A DNA stretch of 6,680 nucleotides from positions 5,891-12,570 of the forward strand of contig PLXD01000182.1 of assembly GCA_003151295.1 (NCBI GenBank). The letters are read 5' to 3'. This stretch comes from Chitinophagaceae bacterium (GTDB lineage: Bacteria > Bacteroidota > Bacteroidia > Chitinophagales > Chitinophagaceae). Of the stretch, positions 1 to 6,262 are shown piece by piece. The notes beneath the pieces were generated by a model. It ran no database searches. It was not told the DNA's origin and was given only the letters and a program-made list of their open reading frames with translations. A program made the translations under genes and the position numbers. Numbering within the stretch: the stretch's first letter is position 1; every line of letters starts with the position of its first letter.

Positions 1-157
1 GGTTTACAAGGCTGTCCTTATCTCTCGTCGATTGAGCCTGGGTTTGATTAAACAGGCAACCAAAAAATAACGCGGAAAGACAAAAGGATAAGGCTGACAA
101 TCTCATAAAGCAGTTTTGGATACTTCGAAAAGGCCGGTTTCGGAAATTCTTACTCAT
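1..157 (-). CDS. Secreted or exported protein, N-terminal fragment only (runs off the left edge)
   Basis: An open frame on the minus strand enters from the left edge and codes for a typical signal peptide. From the inner ATG (position 106) it reads MRLSALSFCLSALFFGCLFN, then a QTQAQ segment and a polar stretch (STRDKDSLVN). The hydrophobic core followed by T-Q-A|Q fits signal peptidase I cleavage. The FFGC stretch is a poor lipobox, so a lipoprotein is less likely. Two starts are possible. ATG at 157 adds a 17-residue basic leader (MSKNFRNRPF...) and is preceded by very AT-rich DNA, as is common for Bacteroidota starts. ATG at 106 gives a signal peptide of more usual length but lies in mixed-composition DNA. 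I list the longer form with low preference. At most 52 residues are visible, so neither family nor function can be named. It lies 70 bases downstream of the M23 gene on the same strand and could be co-transcribed or have its own promoter. Confidence 0.6.
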   Translation of the reverse strand, partial: MSKNFRNRPFRSIQNCFMRLSALSFCLSALFFGCLFNQTQAQSTRDKDSLVN

Positions 158-160
158 ACA

Positions 161-182
161 ATTTATAAAAAACCTTATAAAT
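161..182. repeat. AT-rich inverted repeat, 8-bp perfect arms with 6-base loop
   Basis: ATTTATAA (161-168) and TTATAAAT (175-182) are exact reverse complements separated by AAAACC. The repeat ends 3 bases before the upstream candidate start codon (157, minus strand) of the secreted-protein gene. No T-run follows on the minus strand, so it does not look like a terminator for the M23 gene. It could be an operator, a 5'-UTR hairpin or chance in an AT-rich spacer. An imperfect -7-like box, TAATCTTG (minus strand, 195-188; one mismatch to TAnnTTTG), lies just upstream, with no convincing -33 element. Confidence 0.4.
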
Positions 183-227
183 CAGGACAAGATTATGTTT
201 TTTTATATGAATGGGGCAGATAGGAGA

Positions 228-923
228 TTATGAGGGCCAAATATACCGCCCCATTTGCAGGATCAGATCCGGGTCGGGACAGTTATCCAGCCATCGCTCT
301 TTTTCCGAGAATTTACAGACCCCGGGATAGTCACCTTCCCGGCCCTGCATATCCCCGATAAGCTGGAAGTGCAGGTGCGGCGGCCAATTGCCGTTCTCGA
401 AGCGCATGCCGAATTCGCCGATCACTTCTCCTCTACATATCCGTTTGCCTTGCTCGAGATTTTTCAGGGAATTGAGACTTAGATGGCCATAGAGCGTATG
501 AAAGAAGGCGCCTTCCAACGGGTGTGTCAGGATGAGAGTAGCACCATAATCGCTGTCATGGTTATTGAAAGCAAAGCTATGTACGATGCCGTCGAGCGGC
601 GCCATGACTTTTGTGCCTGCAGGTCCCCATATATCGATGCCCAGGTGCAGACGACGGGGCTCGTCTGCGGCATCGAAATGCACGCTCCGGGCATAGAGCG
701 TCCGATGCTCGCCATAACCGCCAAACCCATAGCGGCAATGGGCATCCTTCAGAATGGCATTGATATATTGAGCGAAGATTTCCGTATCGGCGATCTTTCC
801 CGGGCTGAGCGTCTTATTGCCGGCAGTGAAGTCGAAGGGGTACAGCTGATCCCTCAACGGGTCGAATGGGACGACCGGAAGGAAAGAGCGGGCATGCTCC
901 CTTAGTATTTCTTGAATGGTCAT
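228..923 (-). CDS. M23 (LytM/lysostaphin-type) metallopeptidase-domain protein, no signal peptide
   Basis: This is a 231-aa protein with the full M23 zinc-peptidase signature. It has HLGID (zinc ligands H93 and D97), a TLYGHL segment with H147, and HLHF with H183 and H185, the latter the third zinc ligand. The surrounding G-x-K-V-x-A-P-x-D-G-x-V strand is also typical. M23 enzymes usually cut glycyl or D,D/D,L bonds in peptidoglycan. The N-terminus (MTIQEILREHARSF...) is polar with no signal peptide or membrane helix, so as read the protein stays in the cytoplasm and its substrate is unclear. The GFGGYGEHRTLY lead-in and the C-terminal CPDP motif resemble, from memory, the M23 domain inside bacterial phosphotransferase-M23-class III aminotransferase fusions. 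The open frame extends upstream to 1010, but that part overlaps leuS. ATG 923 lies 17 bases after the leuS stop, so leuS and this gene probably share a transcript. Confidence 0.85.
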   Translation of the reverse strand: MTIQEILREHARSFLPVVPFDPLRDQLYPFDFTAGNKTLSPGKIADTEIFAQYINAILKDAHCRYGFGGYGEHRTLYARSVHFDAADEPRRLHLGIDIWGPAGTKVMAPLDGIVHSFAFNNHDSDYGATLILTHPLEGAFFHTLYGHLSLNSLKNLEQGKRICRGEVIGEFGMRFENGNWPPHLHFQLIGDMQGREGDYPGVCKFSEKERWLDNCPDPDLILQMGRYIWPS

Positions 924-936
924 GTGTTCAGTTATA

Positions 937-941
937 CCTCC
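937..941 (-). promoter_or_regulatory. Possible Shine-Dalgarno (GGAGG) overlapping the leuS stop codon
   Basis: On the minus strand GTAGGAGG spans the last G of the leuS stop TAG, followed by 13 bases and then the ATG at 923 of the M23 gene. The spacing is longer than the usual 5-10 bases, and Bacteroidota rarely rely on Shine-Dalgarno pairing, so the match may be chance. It favours ATG 923 over the upstream in-frame start inside leuS and would suit translational coupling. Confidence 0.3.
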
Positions 942-3820
942 TACAACACCACATTGATCATCTTGTTTTTCACATAGATGACTCTCTTGGGCGGCTTGCC
1001 GTCCAGCCATTTCTTCACGATCTCGTCGGCCAGGATCATCTCTTCTACCTGTTGCTGGGTGGCGTCCAGGGCGATATTCAATTCCGTTCTCGTTTTACCG
1101 TTGATCGCAATAGGATAGTTTTTAACGGACTCTACGAGGTATTTCTCTTCTACCCCGGGATAGGTGGCGTTGAGGATCGATCCCGTATTACCGCTCAGAT
1201 GCCATAATTCCTCACACACATGCGGAGCATAGGGAGTCATAATGATCAGCAGCTTCTCCAACACTTCCTTCTTATGACATTTAAGGTCGTGCAGCTCGTT
1301 GACGCCGATCATCAGCGCGCTGACACCCGTGTTGAAAGAAAATCTTTCCGTGTCTTCTTCGATCTTCTTTATCGTCTTGTAGATCACTTTCAACTCTGCA
1401 TCCGTGGCTTTATCGCTGTTCCACGCTTTCCCTTTGACTTCGTCATAGAACAGACGCCAAAGCTTGCGCAGGAAGCGGTGAACCCCTTCGATACCCTTGG
1501 TATCCCAGGGCTTACTCTGTTCGACGGGACCGAGGAACATTTCATACATGCGGAAAGTATCGGCGCCATATTTAGCGACGAGGTCATCGGGATTAACGGT
1601 ATTGAATTTGGACTTGGACATTTTCTCCACTTCGACTCCGCATACATATCGGCCTTCCTCCAGTATAAATTGTGCCGAATCATATTCTGGCCTCCACTTT
1701 TTGAAAGTCTCGGTATCCAATTCTACTCCATCCACTATATTCACATCCACATGCAGTTGAGAAATGGCGATCGAACCAGGTTCGATATTGTTGTCCCCGA
1801 ATATATTCCTGACCGCCAGGGTGATCAGTTCGTGAAATTCCACGGTTCCTTCCATGGCCCGTATCCCATGGGAAATAAAGACCGGAGTATGCCTCGAAAG
1901 TTCTTCCAGTGTAGTATCTCCATGCGTTCCCTTCAACTCGATCCTGTATACGAACCGGCTGCTGCCCTGTATCATCCCCTGGTTCACCAGTTTCTTATAC
2001 GGCTCGTCATGGCCTATATGACCAAGATCGAATAAGGCCTTTGTCCACATACGGCTGTAGAGCAAGTGGCCTACCGCATGTTCCGTCCCGCCAATATAAA
2101 GGTCTACCTGCCCCCAGTAATCGGAAGCCTCCCGGCTGCAAAAAACAGCATCGTTATGAGGATCCATATAACGCAGGAAATACCAGGACGAGCCCGCATA
2201 ACCGGGCATCGTATTGGTCTCAAGCTCACGCGAAGACCAGCCCTTCACATTCGCCAGCGGCCCCTCGCCTTCGGGACCGGGACCATATTTCTCCACATGG
2301 GGCAATTCCAGGGGAAGCTCTTTTTCATCCAGCGGGTAAGCGATGCCGTCCAGCCATAAGATCGGAAAGGGTTCGCCCCAATAGCGTTGACGACTGAAAG
2401 CTGCATCCCTCATCCGATAATTGACCTTCGCGGTGCCGATGCCCATTTCTTCCAGCTTCTTATTAACGATCGGGATGGCATCCCTCATTACGATCCCATT
2501 TAGGAAACCGCTGTTCTTAAGCCGGACGTCCTTCGTGGGATTGGCCTGCTCGCCGTTATAAGCATCTCCTATTATATTAGTGATGGGAATGTCAAAATGC
2601 TTCGCAAACTTAAAATCACGCTCGTCACCGCAAGGCACGGCCATAATGGCGCCGGTGCCATAACCCGCCAATACATATTCCGATATCCAGATGGGGATCT
2701 CATGGCCATTGAAAGGATTGATCGCATAAGCGCCGGTAAAGCAGCCGCTGATCTTTTTCTCCGCCTGTCTTTCTCTTTCGCTGCGACTCTTCACATAGGT
2801 GATATAGTCGTCTACGGCCCCCCGATGTTCGGGGCTGGCAATGAAAGGGATCCATTCCAATTCCGGCGCCACAACCATGAAATCCACCCCGAAGATCGTG
2901 TCCGGCCGGGTCGTATATACACGCAATTTCCGCTCTGCAGCGCTATTAATGACAAACTCTATTTCCGCCCCATAGCTCTTTCCGATCCAGTTGGTCTGCA
3001 TTTCTTTCATCGCTTCACTAAACTCGATCCGATCCAGCCCTTCCAGCAGACGATCCGCGTATTCCGTGATACGGAGGTACCATTGCCTCAGTTTCCTCTT
3101 GATTACGGGGTAGCCTCCCCGTTCGCTTACACCATTTACCACCTCGTCATTGGCCAGCACAGTACCCAAGGCCTCGCACCAGTTCACTTCTCCAAAGCCG
3201 CAATAGGCCAGGCGGTAATGCATGAGTATTTCCCGTTGCCTTCTTTCATCATAGGCTGCCCATTCAGCTGCGGAGAACCGCAGCGACGGCTCTCCCGGAC
3301 AGGAATGAGGTCCATTCCCGGACCGCTCAAACGCTGCGACCAGCGCGGTAACAGGCAGGGCCTTATTCTGCACCCTGTCATACCAGCTCCCGAACAACTG
3401 CAGGAAGATCCATTGGGTCCATTTGTAATAGGCAGGATCACTGGTCTGCACCTGACGGTCCCAGTCAAAACAAAAACCTATATTATCCAGTTGCTTTCGG
3501 AAATTGGCGATATTGGCCTCCGTGGACACAGCCGGGTGAATGCCGTGATCGATCGCATATTGCTCCGCAGGCAGCCCGAAGGCATCATATCCCATCGGAT
3601 GCAGGACATTAAACCCTTTTAATCTTTTAAACCTGGAATAGATATCACTGGCAATATACCCCAGCGGATGTCCCACATGCAGGCCGGCTCCGCTAGGATA
3701 GGGGAACATATCCAGGACATAGCATTTGGGTTTTGCAGGATCATTACTGACTTTATAGACGCCTTCCGCCTTCCACTGATGTTGCCATTTCTTTTCGAGT
3801 TCCCTGAAATTATATTCCAT
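941..3820 (-). CDS. leuS: Leucyl-tRNA synthetase (EC 6.1.1.4)
   Basis: This cytoplasmic class I aminoacyl-tRNA synthetase charges tRNA-Leu with leucine using ATP. The 959-aa protein is complete. HVGH (residues 48-51) is the HIGH motif and KMSKS is at 733-737. The CP1 editing domain carries the threonine-rich TTRPDT (303-308) and GYGTGAIMAVPCGDERD (386-402). Both editing aspartates (D399, D402) are present, but the histidine usual before the first is glycine. The W-x-G segment QRYWGEPFPI (478-487) and an anticodon-binding C-terminal half (NTGVSALM..., APHVCEELW) follow. It is about 100 residues longer than E. coli LeuRS. One insertion (about 148-185) lies in the catalytic domain, as in other Bacteroidota. 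A long one (about 620-731), just before KMSKS, is where the leucine-specific domain sits. There is no cysteine zinc module. The frame extends to 3883, but the family N-terminus begins at MEYNFRELEKKW, so ATG 3820 is chosen. A promoter candidate lies about 80 bases upstream, and the M23 gene follows after 17 bases. Confidence 0.98.
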   Translation of the reverse strand: MEYNFRELEKKWQHQWKAEGVYKVSNDPAKPKCYVLDMFPYPSGAGLHVGHPLGYIASDIYSRFKRLKGFNVLHPMGYDAFGLPAEQYAIDHGIHPAVSTEANIANFRKQLDNIGFCFDWDRQVQTSDPAYYKWTQWIFLQLFGSWYDRVQNKALPVTALVAAFERSGNGPHSCPGEPSLRFSAAEWAAYDERRQREILMHYRLAYCGFGEVNWCEALGTVLANDEVVNGVSERGGYPVIKRKLRQWYLRITEYADRLLEGLDRIEFSEAMKEMQTNWIGKSYGAEIEFVINSAAERKLRVYTTRPDTIFGVDFMVVAPELEWIPFIASPEHRGAVDDYITYVKSRSERERQAEKKISGCFTGAYAINPFNGHEIPIWISEYVLAGYGTGAIMAVPCGDERDFKFAKHFDIPITNIIGDAYNGEQANPTKDVRLKNSGFLNGIVMRDAIPIVNKKLEEMGIGTAKVNYRMRDAAFSRQRYWGEPFPILWLDGIAYPLDEKELPLELPHVEKYGPGPEGEGPLANVKGWSSRELETNTMPGYAGSSWYFLRYMDPHNDAVFCSREASDYWGQVDLYIGGTEHAVGHLLYSRMWTKALFDLGHIGHDEPYKKLVNQGMIQGSSRFVYRIELKGTHGDTTLEELSRHTPVFISHGIRAMEGTVEFHELITLAVRNIFGDNNIEPGSIAISQLHVDVNIVDGVELDTETFKKWRPEYDSAQFILEEGRYVCGVEVEKMSKSKFNTVNPDDLVAKYGADTFRMYEMFLGPVEQSKPWDTKGIEGVHRFLRKLWRLFYDEVKGKAWNSDKATDAELKVIYKTIKKIEEDTERFSFNTGVSALMIGVNELHDLKCHKKEVLEKLLIIMTPYAPHVCEELWHLSGNTGSILNATYPGVEEKYLVESVKNYPIAINGKTRTELNIALDATQQQVEEMILADEIVKKWLDGKPPKRVIYVKNKMINVVL

Positions 3821-3899
3821 GATTCGTAAGCGATGTTGAGAAAAAGTTAAAAAACGCTCTTTCGAAAATAATGCGCCGACCAAAGCGTTTAGAAGAGGG

Positions 3900-3933
3900 C
3901 AAAAATACGAAATGCGGGGTGATTACGACGAAA
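3900..3933 (-). promoter_or_regulatory. Candidate leuS promoter (Bacteroidota -33/-7 type)
   Basis: On the minus strand TATTTTTG (3907-3900) matches the Bacteroidota -7 consensus TAnnTTTG exactly. Twenty-two bases upstream is TTTC (3933-3930), one mismatch from the -33 element TTTG and within the known 17-23 base spacing. It would give a leuS leader of roughly 70 bases. No leader peptide or attenuator is evident in it. Confidence 0.5.
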
Positions 3934-3963
3934 GAAAGAGTGGTAATATGGCAGCAAATCCGT

Positions 3964-3971
3964 TATTTTTG
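3964..3971 (+). promoter_or_regulatory. Candidate ftsX promoter, -7 box TATTTTTG
   Basis: This is an exact match to TAnnTTTG, 43 bases before the ftsX ATG. No good TTTG is found at the expected 17-23 base spacing upstream; the best is TGGT around 3941-3944. The octamer is identical to the one facing leuS. It would drive ftsX and, by read-through, the DUF3098 gene. Confidence 0.4.
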
Positions 3972-4014
3972 TCCATTCAATTTGTTAGTAACCCGGAAAA
4001 AACAATAGTTCATT

Positions 4015-4887
4015 ATGGCGCAATTCGGAAAAGGATATGCCAAACGTTCTACTCCTTCCTATTTTATGGCCATCGTGGGGGTATCCCTGGTGCTATTTCT
4101 GCTGGGCCTTTTAGGATGGATCGTGATCAATGCCAACAAACTGGGGCAAAATTTTAAGGAAAATATTCAGGTTCAGGTATTTGTGAGGGAGAACGTCTCC
4201 CCGAAGGATAGCGCAGCGCTCGTCAGCTATATTGCTGCACAACCCTATACGAAGTCCTATGAATACCTGACAAAAGAGCTGGCAAAGCAAAAATACTTGA
4301 ATGATGGAAACAAGGATTGGGGGACTGTGCTGGATAAGAACCCCCTACCGGCCAGCATTAATTTCTTTATAAAAAGCCAGTACGCCGTCGCCGATTCGCT
4401 GACCGTGATCCAAAACGACCTTTCCCAAAACATCGCGGTGAGCAATGTGCAATACAACCGCTCCCTTGTGACCAACCTGAATAATATGATCCGAAAGATC
4501 AGCCTGGTACTCCTCGGGGTGATCATAGGTATTTCCATACTCGTAATCATCCTGATCGACAATACCATCCGCCTCGCCATGTTCAGTAACCGGTTCCTCA
4601 TCAAGACCATGCAAATGGTAGGTGCCACCCGTTGGTTCATTGCCAAGCCCATGGATATCCGTGCACTTGTCAATGGTGCCTTGAGCGGCATCATCGCCAT
4701 CACCGGTGTCCTCGGCGTCATCCTGGTCACGGAGAACTATATACCTGAAATGCGGGCCCTCCGGGATTATCCCTTTTTAGCGGCGATGTTCCTCATGATG
4801 GTACTGCTGGGCATCGGTATTTCCTTTGTCAGTACCCACCGCAGCGTCCTGAAATACCTGAAAATGAAGTTGGATGACCTGTACTAA
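4015..4887 (+). CDS. ftsX: Cell-division protein FtsX, permease-like subunit of the FtsEX complex
   Basis: FtsX pairs with the ATPase FtsE in the inner membrane. FtsEX does not move a solute: it passes ATP-driven conformational change to peptidoglycan hydrolases or their activators at the septum. The 290-aa protein has the family layout: short cytoplasmic N-terminus, TM1 (about 18-40), an extracytoplasmic domain (about 41-160), TM2 (162-183), TM3 (219-238) and TM4 (253-274). The cytoplasmic stretch KTMQMVGATRWFIAKP (197-212) is the conserved FtsX segment. The start ATGGCGCAA sits 43 bases after an exact -7 box. No ftsE lies beside it in this window; Bacteroidota often keep the two genes apart (recalled, not checked). 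DUF3098 follows after 64 bases on the same strand, and uppP lies beyond a terminator. Confidence 0.95.
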   Translation: MAQFGKGYAKRSTPSYFMAIVGVSLVLFLLGLLGWIVINANKLGQNFKENIQVQVFVRENVSPKDSAALVSYIAAQPYTKSYEYLTKELAKQKYLNDGNKDWGTVLDKNPLPASINFFIKSQYAVADSLTVIQNDLSQNIAVSNVQYNRSLVTNLNNMIRKISLVLLGVIIGISILVIILIDNTIRLAMFSNRFLIKTMQMVGATRWFIAKPMDIRALVNGALSGIIAITGVLGVILVTENYIPEMRALRDYPFLAAMFLMMVLLGIGISFVSTHRSVLKYLKMKLDDLY

Positions 4888-4951
4888 TCGTCTATTTGGT
4901 GATTCTTAGGATTACCGTATATTGCAGGCCCAATAAATAACTACTATTTGT

Positions 4952-5284
4952 ATGGCAAACATTAAAGCTGATAATAAAGCGGACAATAAAAAAGCCGTCC
5001 CGGCCAAACCGGTTGCAGGCAAGGCTTCCGGAACAAAACAAAATATACATTCCGCCACCCCCCTCTTCGGGAAGGAGAATTACCGGTGGATGCTGATCGG
5101 CATCATCATAATGGCCCTGGGCCTGCTTTTGATGGCCGGCGGCAAGAGCAAGGACCCTAATGTCTTCGACCCGAAAGAAGTTTATAGCTTCACCAGAATC
5201 ACCCTGGCCCCCATCCTGATCCTGGGCGGCCTCGCTCTGGAGATCGTGGCCATTTTCAAAAAGAACAAAAAGACAGCAGAATAA
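4952..5284 (+). CDS. Small two-helix membrane protein of the DUF3098 family
   Basis: This 110-aa protein opens with a lysine- and alanine-rich, probably disordered cytoplasmic tail (residues 1-36) containing a short tandem ADNKADNKK. The family core follows: LFGKENYRWMLIGI leading into TM1 (about 46-63), a polar loop with SKDPNVFDPKEVYSFTRIT (66-84), then TM2 (about 84-103) and a basic C-terminus. Both hydrophobic segments and the DPNVFD...YSFTRITLAPI motif fit the DUF3098 family as I remember it from Bacteroidota. Its function is unknown. It lies 64 bases after ftsX and is followed by a strong terminator, so it probably ends the ftsX transcript and may work at the membrane with the division machinery; that role is inferred only from position. 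A near-match to a -7 box, TACTATTTG, ends just before the ATG but has the wrong internal spacing. Confidence 0.85.
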   Translation: MANIKADNKADNKKAVPAKPVAGKASGTKQNIHSATPLFGKENYRWMLIGIIIMALGLLLMAGGKSKDPNVFDPKEVYSFTRITLAPILILGGLALEIVAIFKKNKKTAE

Positions 5285-5329
5285 GCCGCTGCCCCCTATG
5301 GGGTCATAAAAATACCACAAGCCGCTAAC

Positions 5330-5384
5330 CACGCTATCCTTTCTGCATTCAGCTGCTGTAGAAAGAGTAGCGTGTCTTTTTTTC
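5330..5384 (+). terminator. Intrinsic (rho-independent) terminator after ftsX-DUF3098
   Basis: The left arm 5330-5347 (starting CACGCTA) pairs with the right arm 5357-5374 (ending TAGCGTG). Of 18 paired positions, 15 are Watson-Crick, two are G-U wobbles (5337/5367 and 5345/5359) and one is a C-A mismatch (5338/5366). The loop is 9 bases. The stem is followed directly by TCTTTTTTT (5375-5383), the expected U-tract on the plus strand. This should end transcription coming from ftsX and DUF3098, so uppP needs its own promoter or read-through. Confidence 0.85.
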
Positions 5385-5397
5385 AGGAATAAAGACA

Positions 5398-5405
5398 TAT
5401 TTTTA
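5398..5405 (+). promoter_or_regulatory. Weak candidate -7 box for uppP
   Basis: TATTTTTA matches TAnnTTTG except for the final base and lies 26 bases before the uppP start, just past the terminator. Upstream sequence at -33 is the terminator U-tract, with no clear TTTG at the right distance. It is listed because a terminator precedes uppP and some promoter is expected here. Confidence 0.25.
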
Positions 5406-5431
5406 CCACTAGAAAACAACCAATTACCTGC

Positions 5432-6226
5432 ATGGACTTCGTACAAGCTATTATACTCGCAATCGTGGAAGGACTGACTGAATTCCTGCCCATTTCCTCC
5501 ACGGCACATATGAAATTCGCCAACCCTATCATAGGCGTCAAATCGACACCTTTTTCAGACATGTTCGAGATCGTGATACAGTTGGCAGCGATACTCGCGG
5601 TAGTGGTCGTTTACTACCGGAAATTCTTCGATATATCCAGGATCAACTTCTATCTCAAACTGATCATCGCCGTGATCCCCGCGATCATATTCGGAGCCCT
5701 GCTCAAGAAACATATCGACAACGCATTAGGCAACCTCCACTTCATCGCTTATGTGATGATCGGCGGCGGTATCATATTCCTCTTTGTAGACCGCCTGTTC
5801 CGCAATCCCAAGATCAATGACGAAGCTCATATATCCAAAACCACCGCTTTTAAGATCGGCTGCTTCCAGGTCCTTTCGATCCTTTTACCGGGGGTGAGCC
5901 GCAGTGCAGTCACCATCCTCGGAGGTATGAGCCAGCGGTTGACCCGAAAAGCGGCGGCGGAATTCTCTTTTTTCCTGGCCGTGCCGACCATGATGGCCGC
6001 ATCGGCAAAAAGCTACTGGGATTTACATAAGATCCACCCCGAAGCGCTGACCAACGACAATTACACCATCCTTGCCATTAGTAGCCTGCTAGCCTTTATC
6101 GTCTCCATTTTTGTCATCCGTTACTTCATCGATTTCCTGAAGAAATACGGTTTCAAGGTCTGGGGCTATTACAGGATTGTGGTAGGCGTCTTCATGCTCA
6201 TATTATTGTGGAGAGGAATCGTCTGA
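5432..6226 (+). CDS. uppP: Undecaprenyl-diphosphatase UppP/BacA (EC 3.6.1.27)
   Basis: UppP removes a phosphate from undecaprenyl diphosphate, giving the C55 monophosphate carrier used for peptidoglycan and other surface polymers. It also gives some bacitracin resistance. The 264-aa integral membrane protein carries both family motifs. The first is EGLTEFLPISSTAH (13-26), with the catalytic glutamates E13 and E17, S23 and H26. The second is PGVSRSAVT (153-161), with S156, R157 and T161. Many hydrophobic helices fill the rest (for example 46-62, 76-91, 103-120, 211-235, 247-260). Length and spacing are normal. A small oddity is alanine at position 25, where E. coli has glycine (SSGH). The start ATGGACTTC begins the usual family N-terminus. 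It follows a strong terminator and is followed after 36 bases by a UMF1-type transporter on the same strand. It belongs with ftsX functionally, in envelope and wall synthesis, though probably not on the same transcript. Confidence 0.96.
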   Translation: MDFVQAIILAIVEGLTEFLPISSTAHMKFANPIIGVKSTPFSDMFEIVIQLAAILAVVVVYYRKFFDISRINFYLKLIIAVIPAIIFGALLKKHIDNALGNLHFIAYVMIGGGIIFLFVDRLFRNPKINDEAHISKTTAFKIGCFQVLSILLPGVSRSAVTILGGMSQRLTRKAAAEFSFFLAVPTMMAASAKSYWDLHKIHPEALTNDNYTILAISSLLAFIVSIFVIRYFIDFLKKYGFKVWGYYRIVVGVFMLILLWRGIV

Positions 6227-6262
6227 TAAGAAAGGGGAGGACCTTCCTATAAATTTTTCGCC

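Larger units (their letters stand above)
3821..4014. other. Divergent intergenic region between leuS and ftsX
   Basis: These 194 bases separate two divergently transcribed genes. They carry one exact TATTTTTG box on each strand (3907-3900 minus, 3964-3971 plus). An open frame crossing the region on the plus strand from 3912 runs out of frame into ftsX and has no recognisable protein features. I see no RNA gene and no strong hairpin here. Confidence 0.7.
5285..5431 (+). other. Spacer between the DUF3098 gene and uppP
   Basis: This 147-base spacer contains the intrinsic terminator at 5330-5384, a short CCCC-TAT-GGGG hairpin just after the DUF3098 stop codon (around 5293-5304), and a weak -7-like box TATTTTTA (5398-5405, last base off consensus) before uppP. 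No coding sequence is apparent on the plus strand. Confidence 0.65.

Noticed and set aside
1220..2035. 271-codon plus-strand open frame antisense to leuS
   Set aside because: It mirrors well-conserved LeuRS sequence on the other strand and has no domain, signal or start context of its own.
2597..3622. Long open frame (341 codons) on the plus strand inside leuS
   Set aside because: It lies entirely antisense to the clearly real leuS coding sequence, resembles no family I know, and is rich in H, R and P as expected of an antisense shadow in GC-balanced DNA.
3821..3883. N-terminal extension of leuS to an upstream ATG at 3883
   Set aside because: LeuRS proteins of this type begin at MEYNFRELEKKW. 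The extra 21 residues look like translated leader sequence.
3912..4157. 81-codon plus-strand frame across the leuS-ftsX spacer
   Set aside because: It overlaps ftsX out of frame, contains the candidate ftsX promoter, and shows no family resemblance.
228..4887. The M23 protein as the hydrolase activated by the neighbouring FtsX
   Set aside because: FtsEX partners are exported. This protein has no export signal, and its gene is divergent from ftsX and separated from it by leuS.
4943..4951. TACTATTTG as a promoter for the DUF3098 gene
   Set aside because: It has three bases between TA and the T-rich part plus a mismatch, and ends one base before the ATG, leaving no room for a transcription start.
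5283..5326. Direct repeat AAGCCGCT at 5283-5290 and 5319-5326
   Set aside because: It is only 8 bases, occurs twice, and the first copy overlaps a stop codon; chance is sufficient and no mobile element is present.
4892..5509. 205-codon minus-strand frame covering DUF3098 and the start of uppP
   Set aside because: It crosses two recognisable plus-strand genes and the terminator hairpin, and its translation has no coherent protein features.
6231..6240. AAAGGGGAGG as ribosome binding site of the UMF1 gene
   Set aside because: It is 22 bases from the start codon, beyond workable Shine-Dalgarno spacing.
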